Shown here: in pieces, positions 26,965-35,706 of the stretch | Numbering within the stretch: position 1 is the stretch's first letter | How the letters are laid out: every line of letters begins with the position of its first letter | Assembly (NCBI RefSeq): GCF_003217255.1 | Contig: NZ_QJTE01000003.1 | Coordinates: forward strand, 124,001-188,000 | Direction of reading: 5' to 3' | DNA: 64,000 nt | Source: Pseudoroseicyclus aestuarii | GTDB lineage: Bacteria > Pseudomonadota > Alphaproteobacteria > Rhodobacterales > Rhodobacteraceae | The notes under the pieces: model-generated | Database searches by the model: none | Told to the model about the DNA's origin: nothing | The model's input: the letters and a program-made list of their open reading frames with translations, nothing else | Translations under genes and position numbers: made by a program

Positions 26965-29270
26965 TGACCCTCCCCACCTCGACCTACCGCCTGCAACTGC
27001 GCGAAGGCATGGACTTCAAGCGTGCGGAGGGGCTCCTGCCGCATCTGCGCGACCTCGGCATCAGCCACCTCTACCTCTCGCCGGTCTTCACCGCGACGAG
27101 CGGCTCGACCCATGGCTACGACGTGACCGACCCGGCTGAGATCGACCCTACCATCGGCGGGCGCGCCGGCTTCGCAAGCCTGTCGCGCGCGGCCGAGGGC
27201 ATGGGGATCGGCGTAATCCTCGATATCGTGCCCAACCACACCGCCTTCGTGCTGGAAAACCCCTGGCTGCGCGACGTGCTGCGCCATGGCGAGGCCAGCC
27301 GCTATGCCCGGCATTTCGACATCGACTGGGGCAAGGGCCGGCTGGTGCTGCCGATGCTGACGGCGGAATTCGATACCGTCCTCGAAGAGGGGCGCGTGCG
27401 GATCGAAGAGGAGGCGGATGGCCCTGTCCTGTCGATTGACGGCGCGCTCAAGGTGCCGCTGGCGCCCGAGGGCCTGCCGTCCGAGGATCGCTGGCAGGAC
27501 GCCGAGACGCTGCGCGAGGTGCATGCCGCGCAGGCCTGGCGCCTGACCCGCTGGGAATACGAGCGCGACGGCGTCACCCACCGCCGCTTCTTCAACGTCA
27601 CCAGCCTGATCGGCATGCGGGTCGAGGATCCGGCGGTCTTCGAGGACATGCACCGGCTGCTCTTCGATCTGATCGACGAGGGGCTGGTTCAGGGCGTGCG
27701 GGTCGACCACATCGACGGCCTCGCCGATCCCACCGCCTACCTCAATCAGCTGCGCGCCAAGATCGGCGACATCCCCCTCTGGATCGAGAAGATCGTCGTC
27801 GGTGACGAGGCGCTGCCCGACTGGCCGGTCGAAGGGACGACAGGCTACGAGGCCGCGCGCGCCATCGCCCGCATCCTGACGGATGCCGCCGGGCTGGGCC
27901 GGCTCGACGGCGCCTGGCGGCGCGAGACGGGCCGAGAAGGGCGGTTCGAGGAGGCGCTTTCCCAGGCCAAGGGCGAAGTGCTGCGGCAGGAGCTGGCGGC
28001 GGAATTGCACCAGCTGATCGACCTCGCCCGCGAGGCAACGCAGACGCCCGAGGGCGACCAGGAGGTCGGCGACGAGGCCCTGCGCGAGGCGATCATCGGC
28101 CTTCTCGTGCAGTTCCCGCGCTACCGCACCTATTTCGATGCCGGCACGCCCAATCAGCCCGATACCGACCTGATGAAGCACGTCGCCGAGGAGGCGGCGC
28201 AGGACCTGCGCAGCGACGATGTCGTGCAGCGGCTGACCGGGTTGATCGTGACCCCCGAGAACGACGCCGCGCGCCGCTTGCAGACCCGCTTCCAGCAGGT
28301 CACCGGCGCGCTGATCGCCAAGGCGCAGGAGGATACCGCCGGCTTCCGCTGGAACCGCTACCTCGCCGCCAACGAGGTCGGGGCAGAACCGGACGAGGCC
28401 TACCTGACGGTCGAGGAGTTCGGCTCCTGGCTCGAGACGCGCGGCAATGCCGGGCTGACGCTGACCTCGACCCACGACACCAAGCGGGCCGAGGATGCGC
28501 GCATGCGCCTCGTGGCGATCAGCCACTTGCCCGAGGCCTTTCTCGACCTCTGGGATCGCAGCCTCGAGGTCGCGCCCAGCGAAGAGGTCGATCCCAACCT
28601 GCGCTGGTACATCCTGCAGGTCCTGCTCGCGATCTGGGAACCGCGCGAGGATATCGGCCCGCGCCTGGCGCAGCACGTCGAGAAGGCGATGCGCGAGGCA
28701 AAGGAGGTCACCACCTGGACCCATCCGGACGAGGAGGCCGAGGCCGCGGCCCAAGCGCTGACCGCCACGCTGGTCGAGGATTGGCACCGCGCCCTGCCGC
28801 AGGCGGCGCGCGAGCTGATCGCGCGGGGGCAGATCCTCAGCCTCGCCCAGGTGGCGCTGAAATGCGCGATGCCGGGCATTCCCGACATCTACCAGGGCTG
28901 CGAGGGCGGCGCCTACCACCTGACCGATCCCGACAACCGCCTCGCCGTGGATTGGGAGCAGATGCAGCACTTGGCCGAGCGCGACGATTTCGCCGGGCGC
29001 AAGTGCCGCCTGACCATGGCGCTGCTTGACCTGCGGCGGCGCTTTGCCGGGATGTTCGAGACTGCCGGCGTGCGGGTCGAAGCGCCGAGCGCCGATGGCC
29101 TGCGGCTGATCCGCGAGGGGCGCGAGGGCGTCCTGACGGTCGACATTGCCCTCGGCGGCGGTGCGGCGCCGCGCGGCGCCGCACTGCATTGGCCTACCGC
29201 CGACCGCGATGCCGATGCGCCCGTCGCGATCCGCTGGGCCCCGGCCGTGAGTGATCAGGCCGTGCTGTAA
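26964..29270 (+). CDS. treY: malto-oligosyltrehalose synthase
   Basis: Isomerises the reducing-end alpha-1,4 linkage of maltodextrins to the alpha,alpha-1,1 linkage of maltooligosyl-trehalose. 768 residues, GH13. Family blocks: STYRLQL at the N-terminus, HLYLSPVFTATSGSTHGYDV, DIVPNH, GVRVDHIDGLADP, the catalytic Glu in WIEKIVVGDE, and LTSTHDTKRAEDAR. Coupled to treZ by a 1-nt overlap; a strong hairpin follows the stop. Length and motifs are typical. Confidence 0.95.
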   Translation: MTLPTSTYRLQLREGMDFKRAEGLLPHLRDLGISHLYLSPVFTATSGSTHGYDVTDPAEIDPTIGGRAGFASLSRAAEGMGIGVILDIVPNHTAFVLENPWLRDVLRHGEASRYARHFDIDWGKGRLVLPMLTAEFDTVLEEGRVRIEEEADGPVLSIDGALKVPLAPEGLPSEDRWQDAETLREVHAAQAWRLTRWEYERDGVTHRRFFNVTSLIGMRVEDPAVFEDMHRLLFDLIDEGLVQGVRVDHIDGLADPTAYLNQLRAKIGDIPLWIEKIVVGDEALPDWPVEGTTGYEAARAIARILTDAAGLGRLDGAWRRETGREGRFEEALSQAKGEVLRQELAAELHQLIDLAREATQTPEGDQEVGDEALREAIIGLLVQFPRYRTYFDAGTPNQPDTDLMKHVAEEAAQDLRSDDVVQRLTGLIVTPENDAARRLQTRFQQVTGALIAKAQEDTAGFRWNRYLAANEVGAEPDEAYLTVEEFGSWLETRGNAGLTLTSTHDTKRAEDARMRLVAISHLPEAFLDLWDRSLEVAPSEEVDPNLRWYILQVLLAIWEPREDIGPRLAQHVEKAMREAKEVTTWTHPDEEAEAAAQALTATLVEDWHRALPQAARELIARGQILSLAQVALKCAMPGIPDIYQGCEGGAYHLTDPDNRLAVDWEQMQHLAERDDFAGRKCRLTMALLDLRRRFAGMFETAGVRVEAPSADGLRLIREGREGVLTVDIALGGGAAPRGAALHWPTADRDADAPVAIRWAPAVSDQAVL

Positions 29271-29278
29271 CGCCTTGG

Positions 29279-29301
29279 AACCCGCCGCCTTGCGGCGGGT
29301 T
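29279..29301 (+). terminator. terminator after treY
   Basis: AACCCGCCGC, 3-nt loop, GCGGCGGGTT: a perfect 10-bp stem 8 nt after the stop. No T-run beyond the stem, so partial read-through into glgX is possible. Confidence 0.6.
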
Positions 29302-29402
29302 CGCCTGCTGAAGCGACCGGCGGCCCCCTGTGGCGCGCGGCCGTCCCTTCCACTGTCCGCGCAGGGACCACCCCGCTGCGCAACGGAGATCGACATACTC
29401 GC

Positions 29403-31634
29403 ATGAAGAACGAAGCACCCTCTGCCGCGCCCGCCTTCGACAACAGCGCCGCGCGATCCGATTCCATGGGCGCCGAATACGACGGCTACGGCACCAATTT
29501 CGCGCTGTTCTCCGAGAACGCCGAGAAGGTGGAGCTGTGCCTCTTCGACGATACCGGTCGCAAGGAGCTGCACCGCCTCGAGCTGCCGCTGATGGAAGGC
29601 GGCGTCTGGCACGGATACCTGCCGGACGTCGCGCCGGGGCAGGTTTACGGCTACCGGGTGCACGGCCCCTACAAGCCCGAGGAAGGTCACCGCTTCAATC
29701 CCAACAAGCTGCTGCTGGACCCCTATGCCCGCGAATTGCGCGGCGACCTGAAGTGGGGCCCCGAGATCTTCGGCTACACGCTGGGCGACGGCGACCTGAG
29801 CTACGACACCCGTGACAGCGCCCCCTTCGTGCCGAAGGGCGTCGTCGTCGATTCCGACTTCGACTGGGAGGCGGACGACGTGCTGCGCCATCGCTGGATG
29901 GACACGCTGATCTACGAGGCCCACGTCAAGGGCCTGACGATGCAGCACCCCGACGTGCCCGAGGACGAGCGCGGCACCTTTCAGGGCCTCGGCTCCGACG
30001 CGGTGATCGACCACCTGACGCGGATCGGCGTCTCTACGATCGAGCTTCTGCCGGTTCATGCCTTCGCGAACGACGGGCATCTCGCGGACAAGGGGCTGTC
30101 GAACTACTGGGGCTACAACACCCTCTCGTTCTTCGCCCCGCACAGGCCCTACCTGCGCACCGGCACCTACCGGGAAGTGAAGCAGGCGGTGAAACGCTTC
30201 CACGCCGCCGGGATCGAGGTGATCCTCGACGTGGTCTACAACCACACCTGCGAGGGCAACGAGAACGGCCCGACGCTGTCCTTCCGCGGTATCGACAACG
30301 CGAACTACTACCTGCTCAGCCCCGAGAACCGGCGCCACAGCTTCGACACCACCGGCACCGGCAACACGCTGAACGTCGAGCATCCGATGGTGCTGCGCAT
30401 GGTCCTCGACAGCCTGCGCCACTGGGTGCAGGTCATGCACGTCGACGGCTTCCGCTTCGATCTCGCCTCCACCCTCGGGCGCGAGGCCATGGGTTTCGAG
30501 CGGCAGGGCAGTTTCTTCGCCGCGATCCGTCAGGATCCCGTGCTCTCGAAGATCAAGCTGATCGCAGAGCCCTGGGATGTGGGCGAGGGCGGCTACCAGG
30601 TCGGCGGCTTTCCCTGGCCCTTCCGCGAGTGGAACGACAAGTTCCGCGACGACGTGCGCGGCTTTTGGCGGCGTGATCAGGGCCTCGTGCCGCGGATCTC
30701 GCAGCGGCTGGTGGGCAGCCCGATCCAGTTCAACCACTCGCACCGCCCGGCGACCAGCAGCGTCAACTTCATCGCCGCGCATGACGGCTTCACGCTGTGG
30801 GACACCGTCTCTTACAACGACAAGCATAACGACGCGAATGGCGAGGACGGGCGCGACGGCCATTCCAACAACCTCAGCGACAACATGGGCGCCGAGGGGC
30901 CGAGCGACGACACCCGCATCCGCGAGGCGCGGATGCGCCGGGTCAAGGCGATGCTCGCCACGCTGCTGACCAGCCAGGGCGTGCCGATGATCCTCGCCGG
31001 TGACGAGCTGGGCCAGACGCAGGACGGCAACAACAACGCTTATTGCCAGGACAACGAGATCACCTGGCTGGACTGGGCCAATGCCGACGACGAGCTGACG
31101 CAGGCCGTCGCCGACCTCATGGCCTTCCGCCGGGCGCGCGGCGGCCTGCCGCAGCTTCGCTTCGCCGAGGCGCCCGACAGCGCCGCCGTCGATGGCGCGC
31201 CCTCTGTCGTCTGGCTGCACCCCGAGGGGCGCGAGATGACGCCCGAGGACTGGCAGAACGGCGATTTGTCGTGCCTTGGCCTGCGCGTCGTGCCGGACGA
31301 GACCGTGCGCGAGATCCTGATCATCCTCAATGCCGGGGACGATCTGGAATTCGGCCTGCCCAAGGGCAACTGGCGCCGCCGCATCGACACCACGCGCAGC
31401 CCCGTCACCTGCCACGATCTGGAGCAGGAGAGCACGCAGATCGGCTGGCAGAGCGTCACCTGCTTCGTTCCCGAAGAGGGCCTGACCGCGGACCCCGAGG
31501 ACGAGGCCGATGAGGCCGAGACTGGCGAGCAGGAGCCGGCGGCGAAGGCCAGCTTCACCTCGAGCGGCGACGGCGGCGGTGCCGTCTATACCGCCACGGC
31601 CGAGGATGAGGCAGCCGAGCCGGACGAGAAGTGA
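29403..31634 (+). CDS. glgX: glycogen debranching enzyme GlgX/TreX
   Basis: Isoamylase-type GH13 enzyme cleaving alpha-1,6 branches of glycogen, supplying linear maltodextrin to TreY. 743 residues. An N-terminal CBM48 domain (GTNFALFSENAEKVELCLFD) is followed by the barrel with the nucleophile Asp in VDGFRFDLASTLG and the acid Glu in IAEPWDVG. The last 45 or so residues form an acidic, low-complexity tail (DEADEAETGEQEPAAK and DEAAEPDEK) beyond the normal GlgX end. No glgA, glgB, glgC or glgP gene is in the window. It stands 132 nt after treY and may have its own promoter, which I could not identify. Confidence 0.94.
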   Translation: MKNEAPSAAPAFDNSAARSDSMGAEYDGYGTNFALFSENAEKVELCLFDDTGRKELHRLELPLMEGGVWHGYLPDVAPGQVYGYRVHGPYKPEEGHRFNPNKLLLDPYARELRGDLKWGPEIFGYTLGDGDLSYDTRDSAPFVPKGVVVDSDFDWEADDVLRHRWMDTLIYEAHVKGLTMQHPDVPEDERGTFQGLGSDAVIDHLTRIGVSTIELLPVHAFANDGHLADKGLSNYWGYNTLSFFAPHRPYLRTGTYREVKQAVKRFHAAGIEVILDVVYNHTCEGNENGPTLSFRGIDNANYYLLSPENRRHSFDTTGTGNTLNVEHPMVLRMVLDSLRHWVQVMHVDGFRFDLASTLGREAMGFERQGSFFAAIRQDPVLSKIKLIAEPWDVGEGGYQVGGFPWPFREWNDKFRDDVRGFWRRDQGLVPRISQRLVGSPIQFNHSHRPATSSVNFIAAHDGFTLWDTVSYNDKHNDANGEDGRDGHSNNLSDNMGAEGPSDDTRIREARMRRVKAMLATLLTSQGVPMILAGDELGQTQDGNNNAYCQDNEITWLDWANADDELTQAVADLMAFRRARGGLPQLRFAEAPDSAAVDGAPSVVWLHPEGREMTPEDWQNGDLSCLGLRVVPDETVREILIILNAGDDLEFGLPKGNWRRRIDTTRSPVTCHDLEQESTQIGWQSVTCFVPEEGLTADPEDEADEAETGEQEPAAKASFTSSGDGGGAVYTATAEDEAAEPDEK

Positions 31635-31643
31635 TCCGCGCCT

Positions 31644-31673
31644 CCGGCCTGCCCGTAGTCTCAGGCAGGCCGG
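31644..31673 (+). terminator. hairpin after glgX
   Basis: CCGGCCTGCC and GGCAGGCCGG pair across a 10-nt loop, starting 10 nt after the glgX stop; no T-run. Confidence 0.5.
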
Positions 31674-31686
31674 ACAGGAGACCCCG

Positions 31687-32088
31687 ATGCAAGCTGCCAT
31701 TCTCTACGTCGTCACCGCGGCGGTTTTCCTTGCCGCCGATGCGCTGATGCTGCGGCAGGTGATGCAGCCGCTGTTCCAAAGGCATATCGGCGATTGGCTG
31801 GCCGAGCCGATCCGGATGGGCCCGGCGGTGGGCTTCTACCTCGCCTATGTCGCGGCGATCTGCTGGCTGGTCTCTTGGCCGGCGCTGCAGGCCGACGCGC
31901 CGGGCCGGGCGTTGCTGAACGGCGCGATTCTCGGCGCCGCCGCCTATGGCACCTACGAATTCACCAATTACGCGACGCTGACGCGCTGGTCGCTGCAACA
32001 GGTGGCGGTCGATCTGTCCTGGGGCATCGCGCTGACAGGCGTCTCGGCCCTCGTCGGCGTCCTCGTGGCGCGCTGGATCGCGGGATGA
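31687..32088 (+). CDS. DUF2177 family membrane protein
   Basis: 133-residue integral membrane protein with four hydrophobic segments. The family block YGTYEFTNYATLTRWSLQQVAVDLSWG identifies DUF2177. Function is unknown. Ribosome site AGGAGA lies 5 nt before the ATG. The stop overlaps the next start by 4 nt, coupling it to an alpha/beta hydrolase. Confidence 0.85.
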   Translation: MQAAILYVVTAAVFLAADALMLRQVMQPLFQRHIGDWLAEPIRMGPAVGFYLAYVAAICWLVSWPALQADAPGRALLNGAILGAAAYGTYEFTNYATLTRWSLQQVAVDLSWGIALTGVSALVGVLVARWIAG

Positions 32089-32915
32089 GCCTGCCGCCCC
32101 GCACCCCCGACGAGGTTCTGCAGCGGATCGAGGACAATCCCGTCAGCGGCAGCCCCGAGGCGATGCGCAGCACCTTCGCCCGCCTCGCCGGGCCGGGGCC
32201 GGAGGGCGAGGCGCGGCGGATCGGCATCGACGGGCGTGTCTACGGCGCGGGCCCTGTCGCGGCGGTCTGGCTGCACGGCGGCGGCTACGTCTTCGGCAGT
32301 GCGCGCACCCATGCCGCCACGGCCGATGCCCTCGCGCAGGCGCTGGGCGCGGCGGTCTTCGTGCCCGACTACCGCCTCGCGCCCGAGAATCCCTGGCCGG
32401 CGATGCTGGAGGATGCGCTCTCGGTCCTCGACGCGCTGGAGGGGCCGGTGCTGCTGTGCGGCGACAGCGCGGGCGGGCATCTGGCGCTGAACGCCGCTCT
32501 GGCGCGCGGGGGGCGCGTGCTTGGCCTGGCGCTAGTCTCTTCCAATACCGACCGCACGGGGCAAAGCGTCACGCGCGCCCGCAACACGCCGCATGATGCG
32601 ATGAACAGCGACGAGGACGACGCGAGTCTCGGGCAGATGGCCTTCGCGGGCCGCGATCCCGCCGATCCGCAGGTCTCGCCGCTACTTGCGGATCTCACGG
32701 GCCTGCCGCCCGTTTGGCTGACCGCCTCCACCGAGGAGGTGCTGCTGGACGACACGCTCCTGCTAGCGCGGGCGCTCGGCCTCGCCGGCGTGCCCGTGCA
32801 GCTGCGCCTGCGCCGGGGCCTGATGCACATGTGGACGCTCTGGCCCGAGGCGATGCCCGAGGCACGAGAAACGATGGCCGATATCGCCGGTTTCGCCGCG
32901 GGCCTGCGGGGCTAG
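32085..32915 (+). CDS. alpha/beta hydrolase (hormone-sensitive lipase-like esterase)
   Basis: 276-residue esterase of the HSL (family IV) type. The oxyanion motif HGGGYVFGS, the nucleophile serine in GDSAGG, the acid in STEEVLLDD and the histidine in GLMHMW are all present. Typical members hydrolyse short acyl esters. The stop codon shares four bases with the convergent glutathione reductase-like stop (CTAG at 32912). Substrate unknown. Confidence 0.88.
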   Translation: MSLPPRTPDEVLQRIEDNPVSGSPEAMRSTFARLAGPGPEGEARRIGIDGRVYGAGPVAAVWLHGGGYVFGSARTHAATADALAQALGAAVFVPDYRLAPENPWPAMLEDALSVLDALEGPVLLCGDSAGGHLALNAALARGGRVLGLALVSSNTDRTGQSVTRARNTPHDAMNSDEDDASLGQMAFAGRDPADPQVSPLLADLTGLPPVWLTASTEEVLLDDTLLLARALGLAGVPVQLRLRRGLMHMWTLWPEAMPEARETMADIAGFAAGLRG

Positions 32916-34216
32916 CCCATCGGCTCTTCGGACATGCTGGGATGCACGGCGAGGGCGCGGGACATCCCGTCGCGGGGCGGACGGGAGAGCACGCATTGCG
33001 CGGCCCAGCCGATCGCCTCATGCGCGCCGTCGCCCACCAGCGAGACGGCCTCGACCCGCCCCTCCGCGCCCGCGACGGCCCAGTAATCCTGCGGCGCCGG
33101 ATCGCGCACCGCGGCGCTCAGCGGCGAGACCGAGTCTTCGGCTATCGTCTCGCGCTTCGGCGGGAAGCCGACTTCGGCCACCGGCGGGATGACGAAGGCA
33201 GAGGTCGCGACATGCGCCAGATCGATGGGCTGCGCATCCTCGCCCGCCAGCTGCTTGCCCATACATTCCCCGTCGGAGACGGCGACAGGCGTCAGCGGCA
33301 GGCGGTCGGCGCAATCGCCGATGGCATAGAGGCCGGGGATCGAGGTCTCGAACCGGTCGTTGACGGCGAGCGCGTCGTTCTTGCCCAGGGTGGCGCCCTC
33401 CTTCATCTCGCCCAGCAAGTCGAGCGTGGGCTTGCGCCCCACCGCCATCACCACCTTCTCGACCGTCAGAACGGCGCCATCCGTCAGGGTCACGCGGTAG
33501 CCGCCCGTCGCCGCCTCGATGCGGACGGGCTTGAGGCCGGTGCGGACGTCGATGCCCTGCGCTTCCATGTTGGTCTGCCCGGTCTTGGCCGCGGGGGCGG
33601 AGAACTCGGTCAGCACCCGGTCGGTATCGGTGACGACGGTCACCTGCGCGCCAAGTGCGGCATGAATCGCTGCAAGCTCGCAGCCGATGTATCCGCCGCC
33701 CACCACGAGGATCGAGGCGGGCAGGGCGGTCCATTGCAGGACGTCGTGGCTGACATCCGCCAGCTCGGCGCCGGGGATATCCGGGAGGACGGGATGGCCG
33801 CCGGTAGCCAGCACGATATGCGCCGCCTCCACGCGCTGCCCCTCGACCTCGACGACGCCGGGCTCGATCACCCGGGCCTCGCCGCGCCGAAGCTCGGCGC
33901 CGCACCCGTCCAGCCGCCGCTCGTAGATGTCGCGCAGGCTTTCGATCTTCTCGGCGCGCAGCGCGCAGAGGCGGGCCATCTCGACCTGCGGCGGCTGCGT
34001 CAGCACCCCGGTGCCGGCAAGGCCGCGCGCGGCGCTGACCGCATCGGCCACGGTCCACATCAGCTTCTTCGGGACGCAGCCGCGGTTGACGCAGGTGCCG
34101 CCGACCTGGGCCCGCTCGACCGTCAGGACGCTCAGCCCGCGCGCGGCCGCGGTGCGGGACAGGGCCACGCCGGCCGAGCCGGCGCCGATGACGACGATAT
34201 CGTAACTCGATTTCAT
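32912..34216 (-). CDS. gor: glutathione-disulfide reductase-like flavoprotein
   Basis: FAD enzyme of 434 residues. FAD fold GAGSAGVALS, redox pair Cys42/Cys47 in GGTCVNRGCVPKK, and the C-terminal HPSMSEE supplying the catalytic His-Glu of glutathione reductase. The second nucleotide site (GGGYIGCELAAIHAALGAQVTVVTDTDRVL) lacks the arginine-rich segment that normally follows the beta strand and binds the NADPH 2'-phosphate; TDTDR stands there instead. Cofactor preference may therefore be altered or relaxed. Start ATG 34216 follows AGGGAGA at 7 nt. It is slightly shorter than usual, ending SEEPMG. Confidence 0.88.
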   Translation of the reverse strand: MKSSYDIVVIGAGSAGVALSRTAAARGLSVLTVERAQVGGTCVNRGCVPKKLMWTVADAVSAARGLAGTGVLTQPPQVEMARLCALRAEKIESLRDIYERRLDGCGAELRRGEARVIEPGVVEVEGQRVEAAHIVLATGGHPVLPDIPGAELADVSHDVLQWTALPASILVVGGGYIGCELAAIHAALGAQVTVVTDTDRVLTEFSAPAAKTGQTNMEAQGIDVRTGLKPVRIEAATGGYRVTLTDGAVLTVEKVVMAVGRKPTLDLLGEMKEGATLGKNDALAVNDRFETSIPGLYAIGDCADRLPLTPVAVSDGECMGKQLAGEDAQPIDLAHVATSAFVIPPVAEVGFPPKRETIAEDSVSPLSAAVRDPAPQDYWAVAGAEGRVEAVSLVGDGAHEAIGWAAQCVLSRPPRDGMSRALAVHPSMSEEPMG

Positions 34217-34402
34217 ACTCGCATCTCCCTGCGCAACCGCTGCACCTTGGAAGAAGACCCCGCGGGATGCGCGGGTTCCGGCCAGTTTTCCAACCTGTCC
34301 TTTAAGTTGTGTTCCAAAATTCCACTTATACCCTAAGATACAGCGGCGAGGCGGCGCCCGGCGCCCCGCACCCATGACCCTTGAACAGGCGACACGGATC
34401 CC

Positions 34403-34744
34403 ATGGCCGGCAGCATTCTTTACGTCGAGGACGAGGTCATCGACTCGTTGGAGACAAGCCAGCTTCTCGAAGAGTTCGGCTTTTCCGAAGTCGTGACCGC
34501 CCATGACCTGGAGCAGGCGCGCGCCATGGTGCGGCAGAAGCGCTTCAGCCATGCGCTGCTCGACGTGAACCTCGGCAACGGCGACCGCACCTTCGATCTG
34601 GCGGAGGAGCTGTCGCGCATGGGTGTGCGCGTCGTCTTCGCGACCGGCTACGGCCCGCCGAGCCTGTCGCAAGGCCTCTCGGGCGCCGGCTACGTCGAGA
34701 AACCCCTCGTCGAGGCGGACCTGCGCGAGGCGCTCAGCGCCTGA
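34403..34744 (+). CDS. single-domain response regulator (receiver protein)
   Basis: 113-residue CheY-like protein with no output domain. Acidic pocket Glu9/Asp10, phospho-acceptor Asp54 in LLDVNLG, switch residue Thr81 in ATGYG and Lys100 in VEKPL are all present, so phosphorylation is likely. No kinase gene is adjacent. Free receivers of this kind in alphaproteobacteria can act as phosphate sinks or in stress phosphorelays; the neighbouring SDR with a stress promoter is suggestive only. Confidence 0.88.
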   Translation: MAGSILYVEDEVIDSLETSQLLEEFGFSEVVTAHDLEQARAMVRQKRFSHALLDVNLGNGDRTFDLAEELSRMGVRVVFATGYGPPSLSQGLSGAGYVEKPLVEADLREALSA

Positions 34745-34780
34745 CGGCGCGGCCCGGGATGTGCGGCGCCGTACCGCCGC

Positions 34781-34805
34781 GGAACTGCCCGCGCGGCGCG
34801 CTGTT
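34781..34805 (+). promoter_or_regulatory. EcfG-type promoter of the SDR gene at 34852
   Basis: GGAAC (34781-34785), 16-nt spacer, TGTT (34802-34805), 46 nt before the ATG. One base off consensus in the -10. Confidence 0.5.
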
Positions 34806-34851
34806 GACTGCCGAAGCCGCTAGGCCGGCAGGGCAGCACCACGAGGACGCC

Positions 34852-35700
34852 ATGAGTGACGAGATCAAGCCGCAGCATCAGGACAAGATGCCCGCGGACG
34901 AATGGAAGATGGATCCGCAGCCCGACTACCTGCCGCGCCATCCTGGCGTCGGCAAGCTGAAGGGCAAGGTCGCGCTGATCACCGGCGGCGACAGCGGCAT
35001 CGGTCGCGCCGTCTCCGTCCTTTTCGCGCGCGAAGGGGCGAAGATCGCCATCGCCTACTACGACGAGCATCGCGATGCCGAGGCGACGAAGGAGATGGTC
35101 GAGAAGGAGGGCTCCGAGGCGCTGCTGATCCCCGGCGATCTCGGTGTGAAGTCCAATGCCGAGGATGCCATCGCGCAGACCGTCGACCGCTTCGGCAGCC
35201 TCGACGTGCTGGTGATCAACGCCGCGCAGCAATGGGTGGACGAGGGGCTGACGGATGTCAGCGAAGAGCGCCTGCGCCGCATGGTCGACAGCAACGTCAT
35301 GCATCCGCTCTTCACCACGCAGGCCGCGCTGCCGCACCTGAAAGAGGGCGCCTCGGTCGTATACACGACCTCGGTCAATGCCTTCAAAGGCAACGATTCC
35401 CTCGTGACCTATTCGACGACGCGCGGCGCCACGCTCGCGCTGTCGCGGTCGATGGCCAGCGCGCTGGCGGACAAGGGCGTGCGGGTGAACGCGGTCGCGC
35501 CGGGACCGATCTGGACGCCCTTCATCCCCGGCTCGATGTCAGAAGAGCAGGTGGCCGACTTCGGCAAGAAGACCAAGCTGGGCCGTCCGGGACAGCCCTG
35601 GGAGGTGGCGACTGCCTACCTCTTCCTCGCCTCCTCGGACGGCAGCTACTTCACCGGCCAGACGCTGCACCCGAACGGCGGCAGCATCGTCGGGGCCTGA
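34852..35700 (+). CDS. SDR family oxidoreductase, YghA-like, with YxxxR in place of YxxxK
   Basis: 282-residue SDR with the N-terminal extension (PQPDYLPRHPGVGKLKGKVALITGG) of the YghA/general-stress subgroup. Cofactor loop TGGDSGIG, serine at 174, tyrosine at 187. The catalytic lysine position holds Arg191 (YSTTR, codon CGC), and NNAG reads INAA. The Lys-to-Arg change could lower or alter activity. The gene carries its own stress-type promoter at 34781-34805. Converges on mipZ with a 6-nt gap. Members of this subgroup are induced by osmotic or oxidative stress in several bacteria; the substrate is unknown. Confidence 0.87.
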   Translation: MSDEIKPQHQDKMPADEWKMDPQPDYLPRHPGVGKLKGKVALITGGDSGIGRAVSVLFAREGAKIAIAYYDEHRDAEATKEMVEKEGSEALLIPGDLGVKSNAEDAIAQTVDRFGSLDVLVINAAQQWVDEGLTDVSEERLRRMVDSNVMHPLFTTQAALPHLKEGASVVYTTSVNAFKGNDSLVTYSTTRGATLALSRSMASALADKGVRVNAVAPGPIWTPFIPGSMSEEQVADFGKKTKLGRPGQPWEVATAYLFLASSDGSYFTGQTLHPNGGSIVGA

Positions 35701-35706
35701 TCTGGC

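Noticed and set aside
26907-31700. 1597-codon open frame on the minus strand across treZ-treY-glgX
   Set aside because: It is the antisense shadow of three well-conserved GH13 genes; GC-rich third positions keep the complementary frame open. No domain or ribosome site supports it.
34275-34315. EcfG-type promoter for the glutathione reductase-like gene
   Set aside because: GGAAC at 34315 (minus) has GGTT at a 15-nt spacing, outside the 16-17 nt used by the other sites.
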